NCBI GenBank assembly: GCA_963728295.1
Contig: CAVSKB010000011.1
Span: forward strand, 930,001 to 994,000
Direction of reading: 5' to 3'
From: DATJKD01 sp963728295
Lineage (GTDB): Bacteria; Pseudomonadota; Gammaproteobacteria; Steroidobacterales; Steroidobacteraceae
DNA length: 64,000 bases
In this document: piece by piece, positions 34,723-42,695 of the stretch
Position numbering within the stretch: the stretch's first letter is position 1
Layout: each line of letters begins with the position of its first letter
Program-made: the position numbers and the translations under genes
Notes under the pieces: generated by a model
Told to the model about the DNA's origin: nothing
Seen by the model: the letters and a program-made list of their open reading frames with translations, nothing else
The model's database searches: none

Positions 34723-35175
34723 CTACTTGAGCGTGATCTCCCGCAAGCGATAGTCACCCGTAATGTCACGCATGGCCGGATAGTCCCGCTGCGCCTTCTG
34801 GTTTGTTTGTTTCTGCCGCTCCGCGCCAAACTTCGCTACGAAGGCGTCGTAACGCTCCTTGTTTGGAGCCAGCATGTCATCGTTTTTGAACTTAGCTACG
34901 AGAACCACGTTGAAGTCGCCGCTTTCGGGCAGGTCGCTGACGTAGATCTTGTAGTCCTCCATTTGCCCTAAGGACTTGGATACCTCATACCCGGAAACCA
35001 ATGTGTCCTTAAGACCCTCGAGATACGCATCGATCATGTTCGATTTGACCTTGACGGTCGTGACAAGCCAGACCGCATCGCTGACCGTATAGTCCTTATA
35101 GATCTCCAGATCTGCGTACGCCGCGCTCGAAGCAAAAGCGATGACCATCGCAACTAGTGCATTTCTAATCCGCAT
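34723..35175 (-). CDS. Secreted protein of unknown function
   Basis: 150 residues from ATG 35175. Signal peptide MRIRNALVAMVIAFASSAAY, cleavage after AYA. The mature part (YKDYTVSDAVWLVTTVKVKS, MIDAYLEGLKDTLVSGYEVS, DLPESGDFNVVLVAKFKN, NKERYDAFVAKFGAERQKQT) alternates strands and helices like a dimeric alpha/beta-barrel (NIPSNAP/EthD-like) protein. Related sequences occur in marine and xanthomonad genomes by memory. Lower GC than the host genes. Single gene with its own terminator; cargo of the island. Confidence 0.7.
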   Translation of the reverse strand: MRIRNALVAMVIAFASSAAYADLEIYKDYTVSDAVWLVTTVKVKSNMIDAYLEGLKDTLVSGYEVSKSLGQMEDYKIYVSDLPESGDFNVVLVAKFKNDDMLAPNKERYDAFVAKFGAERQKQTNQKAQRDYPAMRDITGDYRLREITLK

Positions 35176-35423
35176 GATTTCCCCCACAACGTTCTTCGGT
35201 TAATTGTGCTCAGCCATCGTAGTGTAGCAGGCCCGGCCGGCGTGCCTAGATCCAACTATTTATCGTACTGCGCTGCGACGTGACTTTCTGTCGCGTTCCG
35301 CCAGATATTCGTCGGATGCTGATCCTTGATTCGCCCGGTCAGCTCGTCGGAACCATCGAATGCAAGGCGTGCTTCCGGCGCGCGCGCGTCGATCCTCGGT
35401 CGCTCCCGCCTGCACCGATCACA
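35176..35423. other. Gap between two convergently spaced minus-strand cargo genes
   Basis: No coding frame or clear site on either strand, apart from the probable promoter of the secreted protein gene near 35190-35220. Confidence 0.4.
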
Positions 35424-35453
35424 GAAACAAAAAGCCCGGCGCGTGGCCGGGCT
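35424..35453 (-). terminator. Intrinsic terminator of the PEP-CTERM gene
   Basis: Stem AGCCCGGC/GCCGGGCT (35433-35440 with 35446-35453), loop of 5, followed on the minus strand by TTTTTGTTT. Confidence 0.85.
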
Positions 35454-35476
35454 CTCTGCTGCGTTAAGCTGGAGAC

Positions 35477-35980
35477 TCAGTTCGCTCTGCGTCTCGTCAG
35501 GCCGAGACAGAGCAGGCCCAGACCGAGCAGCGCAAGCGTGCCGGGCTCGGGGACGGGACTCGTGACGGGTGTCCCCGGAACACAATCGGTCGCGGATCCC
35601 CCTGTGCTATCGAGTCCCGCGAAGCAGGGGTCAGCGGTCACTGAGCCGGCGGTCACTGTCAGCCGAACCGACCAGATTCCATCGGTCCATGCGGAGGAGT
35701 CGCTTGACATGGAGGCAAGATTGAAGGGCTCATCTTCAACAAATTGATCTCCGCCGCCGTCTAGGTCCGAAAAAAACGACCATACGCCGCTGGCATCATC
35801 GGTGAAGCTTGTGCGTGTTTGGAAGAATCCCCCGGCATACGGCGGAGGTACGCTTTGGCCCGAAAGGTCAAAGTTCCAAATCAGCGTATCCCCTGCTGAC
35901 ACGGCGATCGGCACGGCGTGGACCACCACTGGCCCAGCCAGCAGAGCGCCCGCCAGCAGACAAAGTAACTTCGTCTTCAC
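35477..35980 (-). CDS. PEP-CTERM sorting-domain exported protein
   Basis: 167 residues. Signal peptide (MKTKLLCLLAGALLAGPVVV then HA), a beta-rich secreted middle (DTLIWNFDLSGQSVPPPYAG, SGVWSFFSDLDGGGDQFVED) and the C-terminal tripartite signal VPEPGTLALLGLGLLCLGLT-RRR. PEP-CTERM proteins are processed by an exosortase (EpsH) and linked to exopolysaccharide or biofilm matrix. No exosortase is in this window, so the island cargo would rely on a chromosomal one. Confidence 0.88.
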   Translation of the reverse strand: MKTKLLCLLAGALLAGPVVVHAVPIAVSAGDTLIWNFDLSGQSVPPPYAGGFFQTRTSFTDDASGVWSFFSDLDGGGDQFVEDEPFNLASMSSDSSAWTDGIWSVRLTVTAGSVTADPCFAGLDSTGGSATDCVPGTPVTSPVPEPGTLALLGLGLLCLGLTRRRAN

Positions 35981-36122
35981 TGGTCCTCCCTTGCGCCTTG
36001 TTCAGGGGCTTCTTCTTTACGTAAGCCCATGCATACGGGGTGCCATTCCCTCACGGATAGTGAATACAAAGGCTTGCCATCCCACACGGCAAACGGCTAT
36101 CTGGTTATGTAAAGAAAACCGA

Positions 36123-36136
36123 CGCGTTGCAACGCG
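36123..36136. promoter_or_regulatory. 14-base perfect palindrome before the zinc-ribbon gene
   Basis: CGCGTTGCAACGCG, 32 bases upstream of ATG 36168. A symmetric site of this kind is usually a dimer-binding operator. Confidence 0.4.
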
Positions 36137-36167
36137 CCCGACTGGTCGGCGGTGTAGCGTTGGGCGA

Positions 36168-36404
36168 ATGGTCACGCTCGACACCCTCCGTGCTCTGCAT
36201 GAGCACGATCACAAACTCGCGGCGTATTGCGCGACCTGCGAGCGCTGGGCGGTGCTCGACCTGGAGCGGCTGATTGCCGAAGGTCGCGGGGACTATCGAT
36301 TCGTCGGCCGCAAGCCGCGCTGTAGCTACTGCCAGTCGCAGGGGGTCTGGCAACTTCGGCCGCCTGCGATGCGACCGGGGATCGGCGGCCGCGCATACAT
36401 CTAG
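36168..36404 (+). CDS. Small zinc-ribbon protein
   Basis: 78 residues from ATG 36168 (MVTLDTLRALHEHDHKLAAY). CATC at about 21-24 and CSYC at about 53-56 give two C-x2-C knuckles, spaced like a zinc ribbon, with LDLERLIAEGRGDYRFVGRK between them. Proteins of this size and pattern are frequent in prophages and islands; the role is unknown. Transcribed divergently from the PEP-CTERM gene. Confidence 0.6.
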   Translation: MVTLDTLRALHEHDHKLAAYCATCERWAVLDLERLIAEGRGDYRFVGRKPRCSYCQSQGVWQLRPPAMRPGIGGRAYI

Positions 36405-36773
36405 ACATCCTCGCCTGACTGGCTGCAATCGGCCAGAAGCGGAGGTTCTCGCCTACAGGATGCTTCTGCCGCAGCAAAGCAACTGTCTCTCAGCAAACGG
36501 TTACCGGGTGATTTTCGCGAGCCGCGCATCCCTGGGCCAGTGTCTTCAGGTTTCGCGCGAACACGGATCAATCTGGCGACAGGCAAGCCGATGCTAGACA
36601 ACGTCGAATCAGGCGAGAAGCGGCTATGCGCATGCCCTTGCCTGAAGCATTGTGGTTGTTCTTGGAGGATCCCCCTCACGGTTCAAGTTCGCCGTAGGCG
36701 TCCCTATGCGAAGAGCGTATAAGCGGCCGTATACAACAATGATGAAGCGGGGGGGCCTCCGTTGGGCCGACAA
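36405..36773. other. Gap upstream of the beta-propeller lipoprotein
   Basis: No supported gene. GTATA-N8-TATAC (about 36714-36731) is a small dyad that may contain the promoter of the following gene. Confidence 0.4.
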
Positions 36774-38381
36774 ATGAAAACACCGATACAAGGCGTTTTT
36801 TGCTTTGCGCTCGTTAGTTTGATGCTGCTCGCTGCGTGTGGTGGTGGTGGCGGCGGCGGCTCGTCCGCGCCAATGCCAACTTACACAATAGGCGGAACGG
36901 TCACCGGGCTAACTGGCACGGGCCTGGTATTGCAAAACAACGCTATTGGCGATCTCGCCGTTTCCGCGCCGGGAGCGTTCACCTTCCCGAACGGGCTGGC
37001 CACTGGCGCCGCTTACGTGGTGACCGTGAAAACGCAGCCATCCTCGCCAACGCAGAATTGTGTGGTCACCGCGGGATCCGGCACGGTGGCGACATCAAAT
37101 GTTACCAACGTCGCGGTTGCCTGCACGACCGCCACCTTTACGATCGGCGGTGTCGTGTCCGACCTCACCGGGTCGGGCCTCGTTCTGCAGAATAATGGGG
37201 GTGACGATCTTTCAATCAGCACCAGTGGCCCCTTCACTTTCACCACAGCAATTTCCAGCGGCGCTGCTTATGCGGTCACGATCAAGACGCAGCCCAGTGC
37301 CCCGGAGCAGAGCTGCGCAGTCGGCAGCGGAACGGGCACGATCGACGCTGAAAATGTCGTCAACATTCGGATTGAATGCAGTGTGCACTTCGCCTATGTC
37401 ACAAACGCGGGAGATGACACACTCTCCGAGTACGCCATAGATTCGTTTACGGGCACGCTTACTGCCTTCGGCACGCCTGTTGCTACGGGTACGTCGCCGT
37501 ACGCTATAGCGGGTAGCCCCGACAGGCAGCACGTCTATGTTGTCAACCAGGTCAGTAACGATATATCCGCGTATGCGGTGAATGCTGCGAGCGGCGCGTT
37601 GACCCCGATTGCGGGTTCGCCGTTTGCGGCGGGCACGGACCCCCAGGCTCTGGCGTTCGATCCCTCCGGTGCCCATCTTTACGTAGCAAACAACGGCTCG
37701 AACAACATTTCAGCATTCGCGGTCAATGGCAGCACTGGAGCGTTGACGCCGCTGTCAACCGCAACGTATGCCACGGGCACCGGCCCATCGGCCATTTCAA
37801 TTGACCAGTCCGGGAAGTTTGTCTTTGTGGCGAATAACGGCGGTTCGAACGATATATCCGTGTTTGCAATCACGGCTGGGACAGGGGCGTTGACACCGGT
37901 GGCGGGATCGCCTTTTGACGCAGGCGACAACCCTCATAGTCTGGTGCTCGCACCCTTCGGAGGGTTGTTTGTTTACACGGCCAACTTCAACGGCACCAAC
38001 TCGACGCTTTCCGGATTCAGCGTTAACCAGTCAACGGGCGCGTTGACCGCGCTGAACGGCTCGCCGTTTGCCCTGGCCGTTAGCAATTACATTGGCATCT
38101 ACAGCGGTCGTGGCGACTCTCTGTTTGTAACAACGGGCGACAGTGTTGTTGGGTACCTCAATCTGCCGAGTCTGATGGCGATTGCCGGTTACTCGGCCGT
38201 CAGCGGTATCAATGCCTACTCAGTGACAGTCGACCAATCGCATGCACGTCTCTACGTGACCAATTACGGTGCCGCAAGTGTTTCCGCGTACCAAATTGAT
38301 GATGTTGGCGGCACGCTGACAGCGGTCCCCGGCTCGCCATTCCCGGCCGGAAACAACCCGGCCTTCATGGCGATCCTGTGA
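36774..38381 (+). CDS. Lipoprotein with lactonase/YncE-like beta-propeller
   Basis: 535 residues from ATG 36774. Signal and lipobox LLAAC, then a Gly run. Residues about 35-205 are two copies of one domain (TYTIGGTVTGLTGTGLVLQN and TFTIGGVVSDLTGSGLVLQN). From about residue 210, seven repeated units such as FAYVTNAGDDTLSEYAIDSF, SGALTPIAGSPFAAGTDPQA and HLYVANNGSNNISAFAVNGS form a 6-phosphogluconolactonase/YncE-type propeller. No catalytic residues could be assigned. GC is visibly lower than the host genes. Island cargo at the cell surface. Confidence 0.82.
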   Translation: MKTPIQGVFCFALVSLMLLAACGGGGGGGSSAPMPTYTIGGTVTGLTGTGLVLQNNAIGDLAVSAPGAFTFPNGLATGAAYVVTVKTQPSSPTQNCVVTAGSGTVATSNVTNVAVACTTATFTIGGVVSDLTGSGLVLQNNGGDDLSISTSGPFTFTTAISSGAAYAVTIKTQPSAPEQSCAVGSGTGTIDAENVVNIRIECSVHFAYVTNAGDDTLSEYAIDSFTGTLTAFGTPVATGTSPYAIAGSPDRQHVYVVNQVSNDISAYAVNAASGALTPIAGSPFAAGTDPQALAFDPSGAHLYVANNGSNNISAFAVNGSTGALTPLSTATYATGTGPSAISIDQSGKFVFVANNGGSNDISVFAITAGTGALTPVAGSPFDAGDNPHSLVLAPFGGLFVYTANFNGTNSTLSGFSVNQSTGALTALNGSPFALAVSNYIGIYSGRGDSLFVTTGDSVVGYLNLPSLMAIAGYSAVSGINAYSVTVDQSHARLYVTNYGAASVSAYQIDDVGGTLTAVPGSPFPAGNNPAFMAIL

Positions 38382-38509
38382 CATCACGCGGATTAATTCG
38401 TAGGCAGGAATTCCGAAACTTGTTTGGAGGGCCGAGCAGTTTCTTTCGAATATATTGAACTGCTTTGCGACAGTGTCCGCTTCGGGTCCGAAAGCAGCCG
38501 TCCGACCAT

Positions 38510-38680
38510 TCAGCCTGCACGCCGCTCGAGCTGCCCATAACGCCGCCACAATCTCTGTAGCTCGCGCTCCGCTGCCCAGCGAGCCATCGTGTCCCCACGC
38601 TCTCGTGCGGCTTGTCGCGCTGCCTCGGCTTCGGCAGCGCGCGTCAAGACCGCTCGCAGCTCTTGCTCGCGCTCGGTCAT
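38510..38680 (-). CDS. Small helical protein, 56 residues
   Basis: ATG 38680 to TGA 38510. It reads MTEREQELRAVLTRAAEAEA, ARQAARERGDTMARWAAERE, LQRLWRRYGQLERRAG: an uninterrupted charged helix, probably coiled coil. The codon pattern is host-like and the reading is clean. Function unknown; small helical proteins of this kind are common in mobile elements. Confidence 0.45.
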   Translation of the reverse strand: MTEREQELRAVLTRAAEAEAARQAARERGDTMARWAAERELQRLWRRYGQLERRAG

Positions 38681-38744
38681 AGGTCACGCCCGCTGGCCGG
38701 TCTAGGAGAAACAACCGGCAGCGGGAGGACCTCACACATCATGG

Positions 38745-38785
38745 TGAAAGATCGACCCCGGCCGTCCAACTCGGCACGGCCGGGG
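38745..38785 (-). terminator. Possible intrinsic terminator of the 38865-39254 gene
   Basis: Perfect 9-bp stem CCCCGGCCG/CGGCCGGGG (38756-38764 with 38777-38785), 12-base loop; the minus-strand tail TCGATCTTTC is only weakly T-rich. Confidence 0.45.
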
Positions 38786-38864
38786 CGACCCTTCCCGCGA
38801 TTTCCGCACAGAGCCACCAGTGCGGCCGCGGCCAACTCCAGCTGCGTTGCGGCACGATTGCCTA

Positions 38865-39254
38865 TCAATGCGCCACCACCTCTCGCAATATGTCGGCGCA
38901 CTCCTTGGTGTCGATTGGAAATTCATAACCGTCGGCCATCACGTGCGTCATCCGCAGAAACAAGCCGTGCGTGTCATCAATCAGTATCTGAGCTCGCATG
39001 TCGACCAGCTCTACGGACCCGCCTTCCGCATGCCGCCGGCGCAGTGCCGCATTGATCTGTTTCAGCGTCTCGGGCATTTCCATCGCACGTGTCCGTTTTT
39101 CACCGCGAGGCTCCAGGAACCATCGCTGCCCGGCCGGCTGCGCGTGCTTCTTGTGCAAACCCACAAGGATCCGCGATCTGTGAGCGGAGACCGCGTCACG
39201 CACATACACGGTCGGGGTCGGCGCCGTCGAGCTGGTGGACGGGTTGTCCAGCAT
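38865..39254 (-). CDS. Hypothetical island protein
   Basis: 129 residues; not recognised. PTVYVRDAVSAHRSRILVGL, QRWFLEPRGEKRTRAMEMPE, TLKQINAALRRRHAEGGSVE, LRMTHVMADGYEFPIDTKEC show a regular strand/helix alternation and no membrane segment. Only this frame has plausible protein composition here. The first 10 residues (MLDNPSTSST) are less convincing, so the start may be internal. Confidence 0.5.
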   Translation of the reverse strand: MLDNPSTSSTAPTPTVYVRDAVSAHRSRILVGLHKKHAQPAGQRWFLEPRGEKRTRAMEMPETLKQINAALRRRHAEGGSVELVDMRAQILIDDTHGLFLRMTHVMADGYEFPIDTKECADILREVVAH

Positions 39255-39655
39255 CTGACGGCTCGACCACTAATCCGATCTGGGCCGCGCCGCTCGCCGG
39301 TCAAGCACTGTCGGACGATTTTGTTCCCTTCGCGAGACCGCGCCCGGCTGCAAAAAGAATCTGTTGCGCATCAAGCAGGATAATTGACCGGCCCTGACTG
39401 TCGCTCGGGACGTACTTCGTGGTGATGACTGGATCGCGCTCGGGCGCGTAACCTTCCAAGAGGAGCACGGGCCGCGAGGGGCGGCGAGGATTCTGCGGGC
39501 GCTGGCGTATGAGCTGGAAGCGCTCTGCCGGACCTCGGTTCCGTCAGACCTGTCGGCGCGGGCGCCTCCAAAATGAATCAGGTTGTTGCGTTCGATCGCG
39601 GGGCGGGTCAGTAAGCTCGGGCGGACGTCTTTCCAAACAACACCGGGGGCACTAG
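39255..39655. other. Stretch with a possible gene remnant
   Basis: No complete gene. The plus-strand frame open from 39388 to the TGA at 39574-39576 (VARDVLRGDDWIALGRVTFQ, EEHGPRGAARILRALAYELE) looks protein-like but has no start codon. It could be a gene fragment or a gene whose start was lost to an indel. Confidence 0.35.
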
Positions 39656-40372
39656 ATGCCGTCATCGCGAAGCAGGCTGCGAGGGCCGGCGCGGGTGCTG
39701 GCTGCGCTGCTTGCCTGTGGCGGGATCGCGTCGGCGCACGCGGCGAGTACGCCGGCGCGCTTGACGGACGGCGAACATTCCATTGAGCGACTGTTACACA
39801 TCCCGGCGGATGTTCCACCTGGACGCTACACCGTTCAGTGTGAGGCGTTTGTGGACAAGCCTGGCCGGGCACGCGCCTTCAAATGTTACTCGCGGGAAGG
39901 AGTTCCACTTAGTCTTAAGAGCGCGGTCACCAAGGCGGTAGGGAGAGCCAGTTTCATTCCAGCCACTCGTGACGGAGTGCCGATAGCCGTCTCAATGCTG
40001 ATCATGGTCAGGATCGACGTGACGGCTGAGGGTCCGCTGGTTCTCGTCGTGCCCAACAATGGAATCGAGGCCTCCCGGTATGGGCTGTTCTACACGGCAC
40101 CTCAACGGTTCAAGGGGTTCAATGTGGGGCACCACTGGCATCTAGTTGACGGCATTAACGCGTGGGTCTTGGTAAAACTGAGCATCGACGAGCACGGCAA
40201 GATAGTGGCACACGAAGTGATCAATGACTCAGGTGCACCCAGCTGGATGGTTGACAAAGTAGAGGAGGGCATCGAACACATGGAATTTCTGCCGGGACTG
40301 TTTAACGGAAAACCCGTGCCGATGGAGTACGTTAAGCCGATCTATTGGCGGGCGGAGAGGACGAGGAATTGA
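39656..40372 (+). CDS. Secreted protein with TonB-C-like domain
   Basis: 238 residues. Signal peptide MPSSRSRLRGPARVLAALLA...SAHAA. The mature part contains two similar halves; the second (WVLVKLSIDEHGKIVAHEVI, NDSGAPSWMVDKVEEGIEHM, EFLPGLFNGKPVPMEYVKPI) follows the TonB C-terminal domain pattern: strand, DEHGKI turn, helix, F-x-P-x-x-x-G-K-P-V. There is no membrane anchor besides the signal, so it is probably periplasmic. Last gene of the island, followed by a weak terminator. Confidence 0.7.
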   Translation: MPSSRSRLRGPARVLAALLACGGIASAHAASTPARLTDGEHSIERLLHIPADVPPGRYTVQCEAFVDKPGRARAFKCYSREGVPLSLKSAVTKAVGRASFIPATRDGVPIAVSMLIMVRIDVTAEGPLVLVVPNNGIEASRYGLFYTAPQRFKGFNVGHHWHLVDGINAWVLVKLSIDEHGKIVAHEVINDSGAPSWMVDKVEEGIEHMEFLPGLFNGKPVPMEYVKPIYWRAERTRN

Positions 40373-40393
40373 TCCACCGTCGACGAATCGGGA

Positions 40394-40424
40394 CCGGTGC
40401 TCGAAGGGGTGCGCCGGCCTTTTC
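40394..40424 (+). terminator. Probable terminator after the TonB-C-like gene
   Basis: CCGGTGC/GCGCCGG (40394-40400 with 40411-40417, one G-T pair), then CCTTTTCG. Confidence 0.5.
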
Positions 40425-40518
40425 GTTCAGGAGTAACTCTGGGGGTACTCCGCACGAGCAGGCGCGCTGAGCCTACGAAATGGCCAGAAATGGCACGACT
40501 TCGATTCCGACCCTAGCC

Positions 40519-40537
40519 GTGTCACAACTGTGTCACA
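40519..40537 (+). repeat. Candidate integrase arm site (right end)
   Basis: GTGTCACAACTGTGTCACA, 18 of 19 bases identical to 30179-30197 and in the same orientation; 106 bases inside attR. Confidence 0.6.
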
Positions 40538-40643
40538 CCAAGGGCCGAAAACGCTCGCCAACGTAGGCCAGGCCACGCCGTAAGTCATTGTTGCAGTTAG
40601 TGTGCGGTTGCGGCACTTTGCGCAGATTAGCGGCCGCGACGGA

Positions 40644-40689
40644 CTTTTAACCAGTTGGTCGCTGGTTCGACTCCAGCACGGCCCACCAA
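40644..40689. repeat. attR: 46-base copy of the tRNA-Lys 3' half
   Basis: Identical to 30104-30149, ending one base after CCA. It lacks the 5' half of a tRNA (upstream is cggccgcgacgga), so it is an attachment-site scar and not a second tRNA gene. Confidence 0.95.
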
Positions 40690-40711
40690 CATCAACGACT
40701 TGCGACCCACG

Positions 40712-41290
40712 CTATTCTTCGAACGAGTTCTCCGCACGCCGGCACTGAGCGACCGCCGAAACCGCTCCGAACGTGGAGTAACTGGTCGTCCAGCACTCGC
40801 CGAACACCGAGCAATAGCAAGCCGAAAAATCGAGGCGCTCGAATTGATCCATGATGTCCCGGGCCAGGCTTCGGTCGGCGAGTTCGAACATCGTTATGCT
40901 GCGATCGGGCGGAATCGTGCGGCCGCTGATCGTCGATTGTCCGTAACGCACCTCGACCTTTCGGTCGAGCAGCCTGCGCATCGCCTCACCCCAGGTCGCT
41001 TGCGGCTGGCCATCGACCGTCACCACAAAGTCGACAACGCGTGCCGGGCCGATGCCGACGTTCTCGGCACTGAAGGACAAGCGCCACTCTTCCGTGTCTT
41101 TATCCTCCGGCGTCAGATAAAAGGAGCGGCCGAGTTCGAGAATGGGCAGCACAGCCGCGCGCTGTTGCTCGCGCATGAGCGACGTCTCGTAAAGCGACAC
41201 GCCGAGCGCGCAAACGCCGATGACTACGGCAGATACACCGACCAACATCTCCGCCTTGATACCGCGAGTACGGTTCGGTTCTTCAGTCAT
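40712..41290 (-). CDS. Membrane-anchored protein of unknown function
   Basis: 192 residues from ATG 41290 (MTEEPNRTRGIKAEMLVGVS). One membrane helix (MLVGVSAVVIGVCALGVSLY, about 15-34) followed by MREQQRAAVLPILELGRSFY and a soluble beta-rich domain (EWRLSFSAENVGIGPARVVD, TVDGQPQATWGEAMRRLLD). An ENVGIGPA motif in this setting occurs in a family of single-pass proteins of unknown function. First chromosomal gene after the island. Confidence 0.65.
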   Translation of the reverse strand: MTEEPNRTRGIKAEMLVGVSAVVIGVCALGVSLYETSLMREQQRAAVLPILELGRSFYLTPEDKDTEEWRLSFSAENVGIGPARVVDFVVTVDGQPQATWGEAMRRLLDRKVEVRYGQSTISGRTIPPDRSITMFELADRSLARDIMDQFERLDFSACYCSVFGECWTTSYSTFGAVSAVAQCRRAENSFEE

Positions 41291-41470
41291 GTCTGCGACG
41301 TTCCGCGGAAAGCCGGCGAGAACTACGCCACGTTTCTGGTACATCTCAACAGACTTTCGCCTCGCCTGTCCACGCAGGACGGCGCAGGCTGGCCGCGTGG
41401 ACAAGCTACAGCAAGGCCGATCGGTCCTTTCTGCTACGTCTGATCGGTTTCATGCGAGTGATCTCCGATC

Positions 41471-42688
41471 ATGAATGACCCCGGCCGGCGAGCCGCGCTG
41501 CCCGCGACTGTGTGGGTCCTGGGCCTGGTCAGTCTGTTCATGGACATCTCCTCGGAGATGATTCATGCGCTCATGCCCGTCTTCGTCGTCGGCACGCTGG
41601 GGGCGGGAGCGATATGGCTGGGCCTGATCGAAGGGGTCGCGGAAGGTACGGCGTGCATCGTCAAGGTGTTCTCAGGCGCGCTGTCCGATCGATGGGGGCG
41701 GCGCAAGTCACTCGCGTTACTGGGCTACGGCATGGCCGCCGTCAGCAAGCCGCTGTTTCCACTTGCAGGCAGTACCGCGACGGTCTTTCTCGCGCGCTTC
41801 GTCGATCGCATCGGCAAGGGGATCCGGGGAGCGCCGCGCGATGCGCTGATTGCGGATTGCACGACACCCGGCCAGCGGGGAGCGGCCTACGGTCTGCGAC
41901 AATCGCTTGATACCGTCGGCGCGTTCGTAGGTCCGCTGCTGGCCGTCGGGCTGTTGATCCTTCTGGCGAACGATATACGCGCTGTGTTCTGGTTCGCAGT
42001 GATTCCTGCCCTGATAGCGGTCGCGATCCTCTTTCTGGCCGTGAAGGAACCGCCGCATCTCGTACCGATGCAGCGGCGCTTCGTGGATCTGCACCCGCGC
42101 GATCTGCCTGGAACATTCTGGCGCGTGGCCGCAGTCGCGGCCATGTTCACCCTGGCGCGATTCTCCGAGGCCTTTCTCGTGCTGCGCGGGTCGAGTACGG
42201 GCATGTCGATCACATGGACTCCGCTCGTGCTCGTCGTGATGAATATCGCCTACATGCTGTCCGCCTATCCCGCCGGCGCGCTGGCCGACCGAATGCCGCG
42301 CGTCCGGCTGCTGATGCTCGGCTGTGTGATCCTCTTCGCCTCGAATCTGGTCCTGGCGTCCGCGCAGACCACGACCGTCGTGCTGGTCGGCACCGCACTC
42401 TGGGGCCTGCACATGGGATTTACCGAAGGAGTCTTCAGTGCCATGGTCGCCGACGCAGCCCCGGCGAGCCTGCGCGGCACGGCGTTCGGCGTCTTCAATC
42501 TGCTGAGGGGCGTGCTACTGATGGTTGCCAGTGTCCTCGCGGGACTGCTCTGGGATCGCGTAAGTCCTGCCGCGACGTTTCTGGCAGGCGCGGCGCTCGC
42601 CGCCTCGTCTCTGCTGCTGGCGAAGTTGGTGAGCCCCGCGACGGCTTCCGGAGGCCAGGACAAGACCGAGCGCGTCCCAGCCCCGTGA
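41471..42688 (+). CDS. Major facilitator superfamily transporter
   Basis: 405 residues, twelve predicted membrane helices. Family motif FSGALSDRWGRRKSLALLGY between helices 2 and 3, RFVDRIGKGIRGAPRDALIA at helix 4, and a second-half repeat YPAGALADRMPRVRLLMLGC. The RIGKGIRGAPRDAL signature is shared with a widespread MFS subgroup of unassigned substrate. It converges with the FAD-enzyme gene 7 bases away. Confidence 0.88.
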   Translation: MNDPGRRAALPATVWVLGLVSLFMDISSEMIHALMPVFVVGTLGAGAIWLGLIEGVAEGTACIVKVFSGALSDRWGRRKSLALLGYGMAAVSKPLFPLAGSTATVFLARFVDRIGKGIRGAPRDALIADCTTPGQRGAAYGLRQSLDTVGAFVGPLLAVGLLILLANDIRAVFWFAVIPALIAVAILFLAVKEPPHLVPMQRRFVDLHPRDLPGTFWRVAAVAAMFTLARFSEAFLVLRGSSTGMSITWTPLVLVVMNIAYMLSAYPAGALADRMPRVRLLMLGCVILFASNLVLASAQTTTVVLVGTALWGLHMGFTEGVFSAMVADAAPASLRGTAFGVFNLLRGVLLMVASVLAGLLWDRVSPAATFLAGAALAASSLLLAKLVSPATASGGQDKTERVPAP

Positions 42689-42695
42689 TTTCGCG

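Larger units (their letters stand above)
30104..40689. mobile_element. tRNA-Lys-integrated island, candidate phage satellite (about 10.5 kb)
   Basis: The boundaries are the 46-base direct repeats 30104-30149 (attL) and 40644-40689 (attR). The left module reads away from the tRNA: tyrosine integrase, unknown ORF, excisionase-like protein, 56-residue protein, initiator-like protein with internal iterons, small terminase, and two more small genes. The right module has secreted or lipid-anchored cargo on both strands. No capsid, portal, tail, large terminase, relaxase or mating genes were found. Int, regulator, replication gene and terS without structural genes is the plan of Gram-negative phage-inducible chromosomal islands. 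A decayed prophage is the alternative, but the left module looks compact and mostly intact. Confidence 0.85.

Noticed and set aside
39270..39872. 200-codon minus-strand open frame
   Set aside because: Composition is Arg/Ser/Pro-rich as in shadow frames, and it overlaps the well-supported secreted protein starting at 39656.
40644..40689. A second tRNA-Lys gene
   Set aside because: Only the 3' half from the anticodon loop is present; the acceptor 5' strand and D arm are missing, so it is attR.
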